The position numbers and the translations under genes were made by a program. A stretch of 64,000 bases of DNA from Ciona savignyi (lineage: Eukaryota > Chordata > Ascidiacea > Phlebobranchia > Cionidae), in NCBI GenBank assembly GCA_000149265.1, contig CH002980.1:2592193-2656192 (forward strand), written 5' to 3'. Numbering within the stretch: the first letter of the stretch is position 1; every line of letters starts with the position of its first letter. Positions 22,400-36,800 of the stretch are shown here, piece after piece. The notes below the pieces were generated by a model. That model was given only the letters and a program-made list of their open reading frames with translations. It had not been told where the DNA came from and ran no database searches.

Positions 22400-23328
22400 A
22401 GCTCCTATCGCTATAAATTTAAAATTACACTAGATTCAAAGCCTTTTAAACTAGCAACTCTAGAAACAATATTTTACTCACAAGTCATGTTAGTTTCAGT
22501 GCGTCTAGTTTAATAGGCTCGTAACTTTGCGCGGTTTTAAAATAATAAGGTATAATAATTCGGTTGCATTAATTATACGACTATGCACAACTGTCAGTTG
22601 ATTCAGTGTGCTGCAAATCTCTGGAAGCAAAACAGGATGCTGGTATATATAAACCGGAATGTTAGATCTTGGATTATTATCAGACAGAGTAGTTTGTGTC
22701 TTTGGTTACTTATTGCTTTAACACAGTAAGTAAATATATGGGTAAAACAAAAAGCATAAATATCACAATGTATAGCTCGGTAACCAGACTTCGGGTACAA
22801 GGTTATATTTCCATTACTCCTGCTAACATAAATTTCATTCTGCAAACACTAGGATATACGTCACTTTTGATCTGAACTACAAAATCAGTCTTTCAACTTG
22901 TAATTATGCCCTTTTTATAGAAGATCGTGAGTGTTTATGAGTTGATAAGAAAAAATGATATTCTGAAGAATTTTCGTGTGGTGACGACCCTTCTGCTGTG
23001 TTATAAATAAATAACCTACCAGAGATAACCCAGAGAATTCTACCCGAAATCGAAATCTGCCGGAGAAACGTGTTAGACATAATATTACCAAGACTGTTGC
23101 ATACATATAAGTGGAATTTTACAGATTACACAATATTATCGGAGTCATATTCACCATCTTATTTTACCACAAACCATAATTTTCGATAACAATCGCTGCT
23201 ACACGTTGTTAATACTGCCCTTTGTACTTACTTGTCAAACCGATATGAATATTTCACAAGCAATTATACTAACACACTCTAAAAAACGATTCATATTTCA
23301 TGACATGTATTTGGTTTAGCGTGTATGG

Positions 23329-23533
23329 GGCACTGGTCGGCAACCTGTTGCACTTAAAAAGCCATTTCAACCGATATTCCACGAAATAAAAATTATTGGG
23401 AGCCGCAAAACTAACTTCTATTTGTTTTACTTAAGTATGGGTATTAAACATTTTAAGCACTCGCTATGCAGCAGCAATAAATTAATAAAAGTCTTATCAT
23501 AAGGATAAAAGAGCCACACGTCGCTGGTCCCTG
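23329..23533. mobile_element. hAT-like MITE with 8-bp target duplication
   Basis: Flanked by a perfect 8-bp direct repeat GTGTATGG (23321-23328 and 23534-23541). The inside is closely related to the element at 33265: both contain CCGATATTCCAC, then TGGGAGCCGCAAAACTAA. The terminal repeats are degenerate (CACTGGTCGGCAACCTG on the left; CAGGGACCAGCGACGTG from the right). No coding capacity at 205 bp. Confidence 0.65.
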
Positions 23534-25417
23534 GTGTATGGAAACCGTAATGATTTACCTTCACTACTGTATGGTTATTGAATAAGGTCATCTGACAAAA
23601 CCGTTCATTTAACTTATGGCATGCCTTCCAAAAAAACGTTGCGTATAACAGTGTATGTGCTCACATTTAATCCAAATTCTTTGCTTATATAATACAGTCG
23701 TCTATAACAAAACGTAAATAAAGATCATATACACACTAAGCTTGTTGATATCAATATTGTAGGCGTTGTGCTTAATATGCGGTCTGAGAATTATTATGGA
23801 GTTCCTTTTTAATACTATATATTTGAAAGTAACTAGTGCTTTGCATCTTTATACCTTTTTTTTGCTTTCACTTCGGTTCGCTAATTTAATTTGAATTGCA
23901 GCGAAATATTAAGTTATAATCCTCGTCTGCTACATGCAACCATCTTTCCTTTACATGTCGCCTTTCGAGTATATTTTTATACTGGTAATTTTTTTTATCA
24001 TCTATACTTTATATTAAAGATAACTGTCAGCACTAATTTATACTTATAAAATGCACTGAAAAATAAGGGGGACTTTGTAAAGCATACATTGTTTCTCTTT
24101 TCACTTCATATCAACCACGATCGAAACCACATCGCTATTATTCTTACACCGGTGTGCTACTTTTGATGCCTCTCCGCTATATTTGTGAACTAAATCATTT
24201 TTTTAACCAGCCGCATTGAACGAATAGCTCGTGAAACCATGACGCACCATGTTCGATACTCTTACCAATAAGTCACGCTTCTGTTGCACTAGTTACTTTC
24301 AAATAAAACCCGGACTACAATACACTTAGTTTCATATTGTGACACAGATAGTACTACGACAGATAGTACGACGTAAGTATGAATTCTGATTTCTTATGAA
24401 CTGAACTTGTTTTTTTTCTTAATTCGGAATTTAATTCAATTTCTCAGTATTTGCAAATTTAATAATTTTAATCTAATGTGGAAAAAACTATGTAACTAAT
24501 TTTTTTCTAATCCAATTTAAAAAATCTAAAACAATATTTTTATCAGAGCGGTCATTACAACTGCGCCAACAGCTCATCTAGCTAATAGCGACATATGGCT
24601 CACTTAGGTGGTCGCATGGCGACTATTGTAAATAGAAAAAGCGGAAAAGTGAACACCTGTCGTGTTCGCAAGGAAAAGGATGTTTCCAAACTTGTTTCTT
24701 ATTTATTGCGCTATCAACAATTATTTTTTTGACCGACTCACCGTCCGACAGAGTAAAATGCATGTGAGTGGACGTTAAGCACAACAACCGCACCCATTGC
24801 TTTATTTTTGACTCGTCCCTAAAAAGGTTTTTGTATTTAGAATTGATATATCTACGCCCCATTATCTCAGCAGCCGCAAAAGGACACAACCTTGCTTCAA
24901 TAAGTGGTTCAAATGACTTGCAAACCTAGTTCCGTCAAATATTGAAACAAGACAGTTACGGTTTTACCCAGGAGTGAATGGCTGCATCCCGACGAACCGC
25001 TGACAGCTGTTGTGTTCTCACCGTGCCAGGTGTTTGTATTTTGTGAATGGGGAGTTACAATTAGTTTCCTGTTTTTTGACAGCTCTGTCGATGAATCATT
25101 TCCCGCGAGTTCTGTTTAACGCATGATAAGCCTCGTGTACAAACATCTGTTTTCTGGTATAAATATTGTATAAATCGTGTACAATTCCATAATATGAGAG
25201 AGCCTTAGGTGGGGCCTCGCTTGGCCTGGCCGCTCTTTTAACTTTACCCCACTTAACTAAGCTATGCCCCTGTGTACAGTGCCTTAACTCGCAGCACGCT
25301 GCGCGATACCCAAATAAATACCTGACCTCTGTTCACCCTTTCTCTTACACTGGTTATCACCCGTCTAAAGCTTAAGCGCTCAATACAATACGAACAGCAG
25401 TGCAGCTAAAACCTCAT

Positions 25418-25648
25418 TCACAAGCTTTTAATTTCCTGTATGTGGTCGCGGGCACCACAACAGGGATTTATATAGGGCATTTTCCGTTTCACGTCATATC
25501 CATATTTGATATTGTATAAAAAATGTTTTGATGAAATAATATCGCAATGTGGTATGGTTGCCAGCGTCGCCAATAAATGTTCATCCGCATATTCTCTCTC
25601 AAATATTGATAACACAAAATTGTAGTCGTCGTCCGAAAGTATGTCCAT
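25418..25648 (-). CDS. Short unidentified ORF
   Basis: An ATG-to-stop frame of 76 codons starting MDILSDDDYNFVLSIFERE and ending with a Cys-Cys pair and IQEIKSL. Its composition (acidic N-terminus, few low-complexity runs) looks more coding-like than most random frames in this AT-rich DNA, but there are no obvious splice partners, no domain I recognise and no clear promoter. It could be a first exon, a gene remnant or a chance frame. Confidence 0.2.
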   Translation of the reverse strand: MDILSDDDYNFVLSIFEREYADEHLLATLATIPHCDIISSKHFLYNIKYGYDVKRKMPYINPCCGARDHIQEIKSL

Positions 25649-27897
25649 GTAACAGCATTGAAGTAGTCAGATCAATCTTAAACTAATGTACATGGCTGTA
25701 GCTGGCTGGTGGTGGCCAATACAGCTTGCGTTGTGAGTAAGGACCGCGTTATTTTATGTGGGACTATGATAAACTCCAAATATAATCTGTGTAACACAAT
25801 GTCACTAATTGTGGCGGCGATGTATACTGCCAGACTTTATCTGTTTGCAGAATACTGTCAGACTACTTTACCTGCATAAGTGTCGAACCTAGGTTTGGCT
25901 CGTCGCTTGGCCTTTTTTGTATATGTGAAGCGATATATAATTCGGCCACGCTAACTATTATTATTGGCCTCACAACTGTTCTGGAAGACATGGCTGATTC
26001 ATATGATATAGCTTACGGGCGATGGAATAGCCTTGTGTTGCCTACATTCCTGGTTTCGGTGCTACCTGGACCTGCCCCTACTATTGTGTTGTAACCACGA
26101 AGGTCTTGATGAGGAGGCATTGCAACTCAGTGGGATGTGGTGACGAGCCCATCACGGTTTCGAAACTTTGGGCGGTAACAAAAAAGCTGATATTCCTGGG
26201 TAACCCAATTCATCATTTTGTTCTAATAAAACAATTGACATTGTCAGAAGTGAGTAAACCGCGATAACACTAAGATCAGTATGAATTTTGGAGAGGGTGT
26301 GTTAGTGATGGGAAGAGGCTATCTATGCTATTCACCTGAAAATATGCGATATTATGATGATTGTGTCTGTTTTGGATAAAAAAAAACATCGAAATAATTC
26401 CATTGAGTTTGGTTTATTTCGAAATACCAACAGAACGTGGGAAATCATATTTACAACGGGGAACAACCGAACACGAGAAAACATGGAATAAAACCGATTT
26501 ACCGCTTAAAAACCAATTGCACTGTCTGAGTGCTACTCTACCTAATCTAACAAAACACCCCGAGTGACGTCACACAATAAAATCGTGACGTCATGAATCG
26601 GGTATCTAATAGCGAGTAAGGATTGTTTAATTTGACCAGGTAAGCGGGAAGAAGGTAAAAAGAAGAACGAGTTATCGGATATGTACAGGGTACGCCTTGT
26701 ATAGTACGTGGGCTATATGTTGCGCTTTTAAGACGTTCGCTATGACCAAGAAACATAATAGGCTCGGTATGAAGAAGTATGTAACACAGTGATGCTTTTG
26801 TTAGCCACACCACCTAAGAGTGAAACCTTATTCGTTCCATGGGAAGTTACTTCGAAAGTACGAGCGTCTACCAAGGCCGTGCAAAATTAGTTTCTGTGTT
26901 ATCGGAGGAAACCAGTAAAAAGCGGCTAAATTTGCTACTGGTTAGTACGCGCTATTATGCAAGCCGGACGCATGTGTTTCGGATTAAATCGGATTATTTC
27001 GGATTCCGATCACAATGACAGGAGAAAGGCACCAGTGGTTGAAGTGTTCAGGCAGTGTTCGATTTCACACTATTGACGGTAAGATGCCAGAGTTCGTTTT
27101 ACATCATCAATGACGTAATAACTAGTACTACGTCGCACCTACGCAGCAAAACCAGCATCACCATCGAAATTGGACGTATACGTCAAAATATATCTTAATT
27201 CATCTCCGGCTTAACATAGAAATTGTGCATTATTCGTTACGCTGGGTGGCGCAAAAGAGAATTCCAACAGACGCCACGTGTGTACGATTGTTATTTCTAC
27301 CAGCTAGTCTACAATTGTGAAGTTTCTATTCGTTCATTATTGCATTTGTGACGTCACAGTGGCGAGCCAAACCAACGGCTGCGATTGGAGGAGCTGAGGG
27401 GCGTGCAACTTCAGGAAAAAGGTTTTCATCGAAATGATAAAAAAACAGCAAAAAATTCAAAGAGAAAACGCGAACAAAAAAATCCAAAACACGCGATGCA
27501 ATAAATTCTACACGCATTCACACAGGAACCGTAGAAAACTACGCGCAATTTGATCGAATACGCGTCGAACGCGGAAATGAAAACAATCGATAATTACGTC
27601 ATAGAAAATATGAATATGTACACCCATGGACATCCAATCATGAGACGGGGTAACCACCGGATTATGACGTAACGGACGAACATCGAATCGGCGTTTGGAA
27701 GAACATCAAGGGTCCTAGGGGTAAGTTAACCCCGCGATCAGAGGGCCTTGCTGTGGAGGGGAATTCCCGGCTTATTGTTTATAATGAAATCTAAACATAT
27801 ATAAATCTAATATGGAAAGCATCACATGGTTGTGGGAAATTAAAATAGCGAACCTGTTTTGTTTGTTTACTATAGGCACATGTATGTTGGTACAGAT

Positions 27898-30800
27898 TTA
27901 AATATATTGTGTATATTGAGTGAAACATACCGAGGCGAAGTGCCCAGCTAATCCTCCGGGTATTCCTGCGGTCAAACCTGGCTGTGGGGAGCCATTCTGC
28001 CCGATGTAGTGCTGCGCAAGTGCCGGGTCGGTTGAAGTTAGAATTTCACCAGAGGTGGTGCCGGCGGTGAACGCTCTAGCGCCAGGTGACGGCGAAGGAT
28101 GATAGCTGGCGAATGCGGGAGTGGCGCCCCCGTGCGCGTAGCTGCTCAGAACTGTGGAAACCATAATGGTGAGTACGGTTGTGTGGCCAAAGGGATAACG
28201 CTACCGATACATATACCGGACTTACATAAAAAAACGGTCCGAGTAACGATCCCGCTAAACACGGATACCAAGTCTATATAAAAAATATATAAAAACGACT
28301 TTTTAAAGCAAAACTAACTTTAAACGTAGCGAGTTAACTGTATAAAAACAAATAAATTGAGGGAATATCATTTAAAGAAAAAATAACATTTTTCGAAGGC
28401 TAATTTGTTTAGTAAAGTATTACGGTTGGTTAGATCGGTTAAAACACTATTTGTAAGCCACCACTACAAGCAGTAAAGAGCAAGAACCTGAAGCAACAAA
28501 ATCCCGCTTAATATCCGCCATTGATGCTGGTTGGGTTAGACTGCCACCTGCCGGATTAGCGATCGCATCCAGTCTGCCGGGAACCTGGGCCACCCCCACT
28601 CGCGTTAACCCAGCTAGGGCGGCGTCTTGGGTGTAGAGCGCCTGGGCTGGGGCGGGAGAGTGGGCCAAGGCAAAGTTTGGGTAAAACGCCCCAGTACCTG
28701 CCGCGGTGGCTGCTGGGTCGACAAAACCTGAAACGGCTTCTTGTGAGTACGAACGTAATGAACAGCAATCTCATCATAAACATGCAACTGTATATTGTGT
28801 TTTGTTTTTACGACGCCTTTCTTTGAACCTAGGTCCACAGAGTCCGTTACCAATCTTATTTTATGTATATCAGTACGTGGCGTTTATAAATTAATAGAAT
28901 TGGTTGGTAATCCCAAATATGAACAATACCAACCGCTTATTTCACTTACACCAACTAACTACCCAGCAGTTGGCGCTACTGAGCAAATAAACGCACCCTG
29001 CGTGACTTGACAAAGATCTTTTATGACGGTCATACTTCTATTAATAACAAAGAAATATCCGCAACGCAACAATGGCAACAATAGCCCTGCACCGGCTACC
29101 GATTCAAACATGTTGAATGGCCATTGTTACACAACAAAGTCCTTGAAACACTCGGTTGTTTTACTGAAGAGCACTCCGCGCAAACCCGGATACCGAACAG
29201 CATTGTGGGGAAGCCACGTCAACGGTTGGAAATGGCGGCTGAAGTTGTTTTAAAGTTTTAAACGCTTTAAACGTTTCATATATCTGTTTAAATCCCTAAA
29301 TAATCGCCGTTAATCATATTTTACTTAGCACACAACTTAATGCATTAAATGAGCAATCTTCTGATTAGGGTTAATCCTTTAATTATCGACATATACGTGT
29401 TTATAAAGGCATTATGACGAGACAGACGCGTCTCCTACTAATGGACAAAATGCTTTAAACGAAGCTGTCCAAGGTTTAAAACATATTGATTACACCATCT
29501 TTTGCTATCATATCTATAACAAGCCATTTGCTGCAATAAACCTACAGGAAGAAAGCCACCACCCCTAATGGGAAAACTACACAAAATGTCGAAACTACTT
29601 ACTTAACGCACTGGGGTATGCAGCATATGCTGATGGGTAGGCGTAGGTAGCCGGGGTTGGTCGAGCGTAGGTTAACCCGGGGATTCCGGCCGCTGTGGTG
29701 GAAAGAATGTCTTTTAGATTTGTTTATTGTTCAAGGTATTAACTATCAACATTCATGGAGCCAAAAAGCTTTCTTAAACCATTTTTGCCTTTCGTGGGTT
29801 TTCCCTAAAGGAAAGAGGAAACATTGTTTTTTTCTTGACATCAGCGTTTTTGGGTGGATATCGCGGATTGAATAGAAAAATTAAAATTACTAGTGACAGG
29901 CAATATGTGTAAGGTGTAGGATTAGCAGGGATTACAATAAAATCCATGGCAGTAAAATAAAAGCGTTGTTTAAAGTGTAGATTAGCAGACAAGTCAAGGA
30001 ACAGACCAAATAATAAAGATTGCACACACTTTTATATAGTTGGAACAGTTTGTTTTTAGACCGGCCTTCTTAGCGCAGTTAAATATTTTCTCAGGTAAAG
30101 ATTATCACATTTGGTTTAAAAATCCGGGACAAATTTTATACTGACAGAAGAAAAATATAAAAAATATATTGTTTAAATAATTGTGGTTTCGCAAATAATC
30201 GTGGTTAACACGTGGCTGTTACAATCCAGTTGCGAAAAGGATGTAAAAGCTTTTTCTAACTATAGATATAAGAAATTAGAGAAACTTGTGGTGAAATTGG
30301 AGATTGGTCACGCATATTCCAAGCAATATACATAGGTTCATAAAAAACGTAGAAACACAACATTTGTTTTACAATCTCCGGTTAAAAAGAGATGAAAAAT
30401 GTCGCCAAAAAGCACTCAGCCACACTCTTACCGAGCACGTAAGCTGCAGGATCAACATACGACCTCCCTCTGACTGCTGTGGCCCTGGCCAGTGTGGGAA
30501 GCATCACCTCCTTGGGTTGTGCTTTTTTACACTCAACCTGAAATTCAGAGATATTGCGGGTTAAATATGAATCTGGGTTGATCAACCAATTTTAATAGTT
30601 TTGGGGGCAAAGTTTTTTAAACGATCCAACTTTCGAACCTATAATGAGTTTGTCACTAAGACCGTTTTTGTATAGAAGTCGGCGGTTTAAGTATGGTTCG
30701 CCTGAGATATTCGGCCACACGACCTTAGAACATAGTTATGTTATGTGCAGTAGCCAAATAAATGATGGTTAGACTTTTCGTTCACAAGTAATATCGCGTG

Positions 30801-33800
30801 GACTATAACCACGCTTAATGGAATTTGTTTAAATGTTTATGAAAATTAATTGAATTTTAAGAGATGTTTTAATCACCATTTTGTTGTTGATTTCGTGGAA
30901 ATGAATTTCACAAACTTTCTCGACCGGGTCTTCGCTGTCGAATGTTACGAAGCCGAAGCCTGTTGGAAAAGTGAAGGAATAAGGGAATCCACACAAATTC
31001 ACGCAACTGCGGCTACTATCCTAACAAAGGTGCTTTCAACCATAGAGCAAATATATCTCAGGCGTTTGAACTCGCGCCATCGTGTTTGTTTAATACAGCC
31101 AGTCGTCGCGAAGACAGAGGCACGAAAGTGTTACCCGACTATTTTATATCTAGTTCACTGCAAACAGAAAGTCGCACGAAAGTTCACATTCGGTCAACAC
31201 TGATTGTGATGTCGGAGAATTTAATGCTTTCGTTGACACGTAAACTGTTTATGACGTCACAGAACAAATTAAGGCGGAAATTCGAGAAAAAACTATTAAT
31301 TATTGTCAAACTATCGCCGTGTCATTGATAATGGTGATCGTTACGTCATCATAATAAAAGCAATGTTGCAGAACATTATAAAATCAGTGACCAAAGAATT
31401 TTCTGTGGTTTTGGGGAAAAAAAGTTATTTAATTTCAATCGCAAAAAAAACGCAGCGAACTTCGATCAATTTTTCCGGCGGGTCATCACTGGGTAGTTGT
31501 GCGCAAATATTTGATTGATTTGATCTGAATGAATAGAAATCACAAACGCCTTGGAAAAACACGGTTTATTGTTAGCAGGGCAGGTTTGGGCAACGTTGGA
31601 GAACACTTCACTTTTGAACAAGCTAAGCTCTGCGAGTTTTCTCTTCCAACACCAGTTCGATTTGTGTTTTATTCACAGTTGAATTAACGTGTTACGTTCT
31701 GTAGCGTGATGTGTGGTTGTGAAATACAGGGTAATTAAATTTATTTTTATTAAAATAAACCCATTCCTTTGCTGTATAAAAATCACAGTCAAACGGAACG
31801 CAAACTAGTTATTAAGGTTTAAACTGTTTCCAAGCGTGACATTACTTTGACACACATATCCGCTCAAGCCAGAACACTAATTAATGAACTTGTAATTACC
31901 AGACTTCTAAAGCGAGTTCAATACTTATGTATTATTTTCCCATTCGAGTAATAACTAAGTGAACTAATGGTTTGAAAAAGTGTTGCACAGAATATTCCGT
32001 AGGCAGCACTGGTCTGTACCACCGGTCAATAAAGATGTCGGTCATAAATATCGATTTTAACGCGAAAGGTTCCAACCATAGAACAAATAACATAAAACAA
32101 GTTGGAATATTATATTCAACACCACGACGTCTTCATATGATTGATATTAATTAAAACAAATTCTTGAAATCGACTTTTAAGCGAATTTCGAGTAAAATGT
32201 CGCAGTAATTTGGGAATAGTTTAGAGAGGTGCAGCTGTAATAAAGGGTCCTCGTAGAGCTGTGTCAATGACACGTTTCTACTTGTTCCCCAACACTCGTG
32301 CAGCTCCGAGTTATTCAAGTGGTTAATAGTGTTTCGATGGATCCGGGTTCGCTAACATTATGACGCAGTGAATCAAGAACGACTCGAACCCGTTATTAGT
32401 AAGAAACATCGCGAAGTGTTTGATTTAACACTTGGAAAATCTGGATGAAATGCATATTCGCGACTAGATATTCGGGATAAAACGCATATTCGCGATATCT
32501 GAAAACGGTCAGCGTGACCGACTGTTACACACTACTAAACCAAACCTTGTTACCCATGGAAGATTGGTTCGAATCTACATTTTTATACAAAAACTGCGAT
32601 ATTTGTTGTACGGCGGAATGGTTAGCGTACGACTGAATATGGAAAGTACAAAACCGGCGGATACCAGGCCGCATATCTAGTAATGGGAATTCCGCTTATC
32701 CAATCCGCCAATAGAAATGACACGTACACAATCAGTTGAAAAAACCTGAATTGGTTGTGCCACGTATTGTATCAGGGGTAGGTGTGTCGCCGCACGGGGA
32801 TACCGATCAACCGACTTTCACTGTTAGATGCCCCGAGAAACGGTTGCTAATGACTTTATATAAATATTTAAGGAGGTTAACAATGGGCTTAGCCGTTGTC
32901 CGGTAACAATGGCTGTTATTTTAACTTGTTATTAGCGCGTAATAACTTGCGCGGCACCGAAAAGTAGCTTTGTGACGATTTTATTGTAATCCAATTCACG
33001 TGGGGTCGAAATTGGGGCACTGGACAATGCAACGTGGCTTTCAATTGTGACGTCATTTAGAAAACGCGTTGAAAGGACGAGTTGTATTAAAATACTAAGA
33101 TCCTGAGGGGGGGTTGAAACCGATTTAACTATGTAAATAAATTATCTACACGTAAATAAGATCACATTGACAGAACTTCCGATACTCCGATTATGGGTAT
33201 GGGGTGATTCTCATTAATAGGGGTAAGATTAAGCGTTGACCATACCCATGTTTGACACTCTAGTCAGGGCTCGGCAAACTTTTGATTATAAAAGTCATTT
33301 AACCGATATTCCACTGAATAAAAATTACTGGGAGCCGCAAAACTAATAATATTTTCACAATAAAAGGAAAATAACGCTGTGTGAGATACAGAGGAGAGTT
33401 TTCTTCCCTTTGTTTCACTTATGCATTGGTATTATACTCATTAAGCGCTCGTTACAGTAAATTAAATTAATAGGAACCGCATCAGAAGTTTAAAAGAGTC
33501 GCAGATTGCCGACCCCTGCTCTCTAGTCTATCTACAAACGACTCACACCGTGCACTTTCTACGTCAAATAGACAACATTTCTACATCATCGTGTGCTAGT
33601 GCTACTCAAATTGTCCCACAACAAATTAAGTTCATCTATCCACAACAACAACACAATTGCCTTTACCGCTTGAGTTTAATCGGTGATAAGGCAGGAATTA
33701 ATTTAGTTCGCGAAAATTTAAATTTTCGCGCGACTGCTTTGCTATTATTAGGGAAAACCAAACTTCTGACATTTTGTCAATTAACTCTGCTTTAACAACT

Positions 33801-36800
33801 AATATTTTGTGAGCTAGGATAAAAAACATCTAATCTACGTGGCGATATCTTCGTCGGCACACTTCTACTAATACACTTACGGCAAAATCGCTTGTGATGT
33901 CACTGAAAGGAGTGTTCGCATTGTGTTTAGGATTTAAGTAAAAGTTAGTGAGTTGTTACATCATAATAAGGTTTGCTTACCTCTGTGACGATTTGTCTGT
34001 TTGTCGAACATCAACATGGCGTCTTCAACCTGGGGTTGGAAGATGACGAGGTTAAAAAATGTGAAAACTAGTTTGGGGTACGTTTAAAGGGTTCAATATG
34101 ACCAACCCATATACAAAATACATACAAGAATGAATAGAATGGCAGATTCACATTCTAGTAATAAATTTCTGTGTGGTTATACATCAATTGACATTTATTT
34201 TTTAGATTTTATTGGGAAAATGGTAACAACTGGACATGAAGATTGGTTTGCTTTGACTTTGGGTTACCCTTACATGTATATTTCCTGACTTCGCTTATAA
34301 AGTTTTTAAACTAATTTAACGTTTGCCACTCATGCGTATCAGTCACGTGGAAAAACAAGCACAACGTCACTAATAGTCGCGGTGGCGCCTTAGGCAAGTA
34401 CGCAGAATTGTGGATGATTTGGATGAAATTTCATAAACCGTCCAAGGAGGATTTTGATGACGTTTCAGCATGTTTGTTAGGTAAGAATCATGACGACAAT
34501 GGCCATTGTCGGGATGAAACTATATTGGAATTCCCCATTGTTGTAGCAAGACTCATTATCATGTAATTGGGGACATTATTATATGGCAACCATTTAAGGG
34601 AAAATGTAACAAAGACGCGATTTGTGATGTCATAATAGGATCAAGGAGGTAGTCGAAACGTCGCCGTACATTCGACAATACCATGATCAATTATTCAAAC
34701 ATGGATTGGAATTGTCCTGGCAAGAAACCATCTAATTCCGCTATGAAATTCGTTGATAAACTCTAGTAAATTGTTAATGTTACTTATACCATGCAAACCC
34801 TCAATCGGAAATTCTCTGACATATATATAATGTTGTTTTGTTATTTCGTTTAAATAGTGGCCTTACATATAACGCAATGTGTTTAAATGCGGCCTGATGT
34901 TCACAAGGTGCAGTAGCTCTCTTTTGTCTTTTTAACAAACATTTTCAATTTTCTATAGAAATATACAAACCCCAACATATTAAAAAATACGACCATAACA
35001 AAATACTGTATGGGTAAATGGTTCTGTTAGAGGAATTCGGGTCAAACAAGTTAGAACGGACAGGCTTCAAACTTTTAATATAACGAAACCGGCAATTTTG
35101 ACACCTATAGTCAGAATTGTACGGGTATTTGGAAACATGTAGACGACACGAAATGTAAAATTCACCTATCAAATTGATAGGTTCATTGTGATACTAAAAT
35201 CATATTAAATACCCAGCAAGTCATAACCATGGTGTGTACATTCTTACACTGCCCACCTTTCCGTATGTTCCGAAATAAGATTTCAAGTCTTCCACGACTG
35301 TGTTGGCGGACAACCCTCCGACAAATATCTTTTTCGTCCTGGTCACCATCTGGAATCGACGTTTCGTTATAAAGGAACCCCGAGCATGGGTTGCGGTATC
35401 GTTGAACTGCGTAAAGCGACCGCTGTGACGCCGCGGTTATGCAAGTCTGGGCGTATTTGGCTGAGCTTATAAAATGTTTATACGGATGCGGAAACTTGTA
35501 TTGTAGAAATATACGCAAGTTGCAAAGGGTGATACCAAGTGGGTTGGGGGGCACATGACCAATATGCCACGCACATGTGGCGCATACCGAGTATATCTTT
35601 CCAATTGGATCCATTGATTATATACGTAATCGCATGATGACGTCATAGCCGTGGAACTACTTAACATTCGACTTTCGAACGAGTGTAATTACGCAATAAA
35701 CACTATTTCCCTGACAAAGTCCATTAGCGGAGATGGAAATTGTAGGTTTGTAGCGACCATGCACCCGCCTAACCTAGGTATATCGCACGGTAATAACATC
35801 ACTGATAAACCTGACAAAGTTAAAACCTTTCAAACACTTTCCTGCGACCGAATTTGATACACTGGACAAAGGAGCATGGACAAAGCGCCTGTTTACTACA
35901 ATGCAAAGGTTCGTACACTATAGAAGTCGTGTCCAATTTCACTTTTAACTTTTGTTCGCCCCAGAATAGGACGACGTTCGGTGAGAATTTGGTAAAGCCG
36001 CAACTTACTTATACACCATGAAACCATTTGCCTGACAGTATCATGCCCTTTAACGCCAAGATAATTCAAATCGCTTTAGTAAAAATTTAAAACCTCACAA
36101 TCCTAGGCCACGGGCGATAACAGAATATTATTTACAAGTTAGGGTATATTTATCGCTACGTCATTGAAGGATACCACACGTTTTGCCAGAGTTTCACTTA
36201 CCTCTGCTGTTCCTTGAGTGATTGTGAGAAACTAATGAGATCCCTATTATTACAATCTACAGTCAATTACACGTATACACCGGGCTAAGTAACCTACGTG
36301 AACCAACCTACAAATTAATTAAACCCTAAATGAAACGAAGCCAGATTAATTTCACAAGCACTGGAAATTTGAAGAGTGTAGATAATGACATTTCTACTTG
36401 ATAGTACTGGGACTCACCTAACACAATTGCATATAAATAGCGCTAAATTATATCTACACTATACTGTGCGATGTAGGGTGGCTTATGATTTTTACTCGGC
36501 TATAAGCCTGCTTTATAAAGCCAGTGGAGCGAGACGGGGACAATTGTGACGACACAGGCATGCTTGATAAAAAGCATTCATCACAACCGTGGAAAGGGAA
36601 CGTGCGAGTTGGAAGAAAACCGACAAATTTTTAAATTGGAGATGGAGAACATGACTGGATAAGCGCACCTTTTAACAACGCAGAACTGGATAAGCGCACC
36701 TTGTTATTGAGAATAAACTTGTCATTCGTGGAAATCTAAAAATAACTTTCATCAGTCCATTTAATGGGGGAGCACGGAAGTAAGAGGGTCGAGCCCAAGT

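Larger units (their letters stand above)
22400..27897. other. Intergenic between galactosyltransferase start and Musashi 3' end
   Basis: The 5.5-kb gap has no recognised gene. It holds an hAT-like MITE near 23.33 kb, a partial SINE B-box side near 26143-26185 (GTGACGAGCCCATCACGG), and three TGACGTCA sites (26.57, 26.59 and 27.35 kb). One short minus-strand ORF at 25418-25648 is listed separately. The promoter of the galactosyltransferase must lie just above 22400; no clear TATA was seen. Confidence 0.5.

Noticed and set aside
28447-28487. Extension of Musashi exon 11 to a stop in place of splicing.
   Set aside because: The spliced version adds a 254-bp terminal exon in phase with composition like the rest of the tail; the extension remains possible as an alternative end.
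32555-32640. tRNA-like B-box and A-box motifs near each other.
   Set aside because: The B-box-like motif precedes the A-box-like one, so they cannot form a tRNA gene. No true tRNA, rRNA or CRISPR array was found in the window.
35183-35614. A 143-codon minus-strand frame over the Musashi RRM2 exon.
   Set aside because: It is in a different frame from the RRM2 exon, which has clear RNP2 and proper splice sites.
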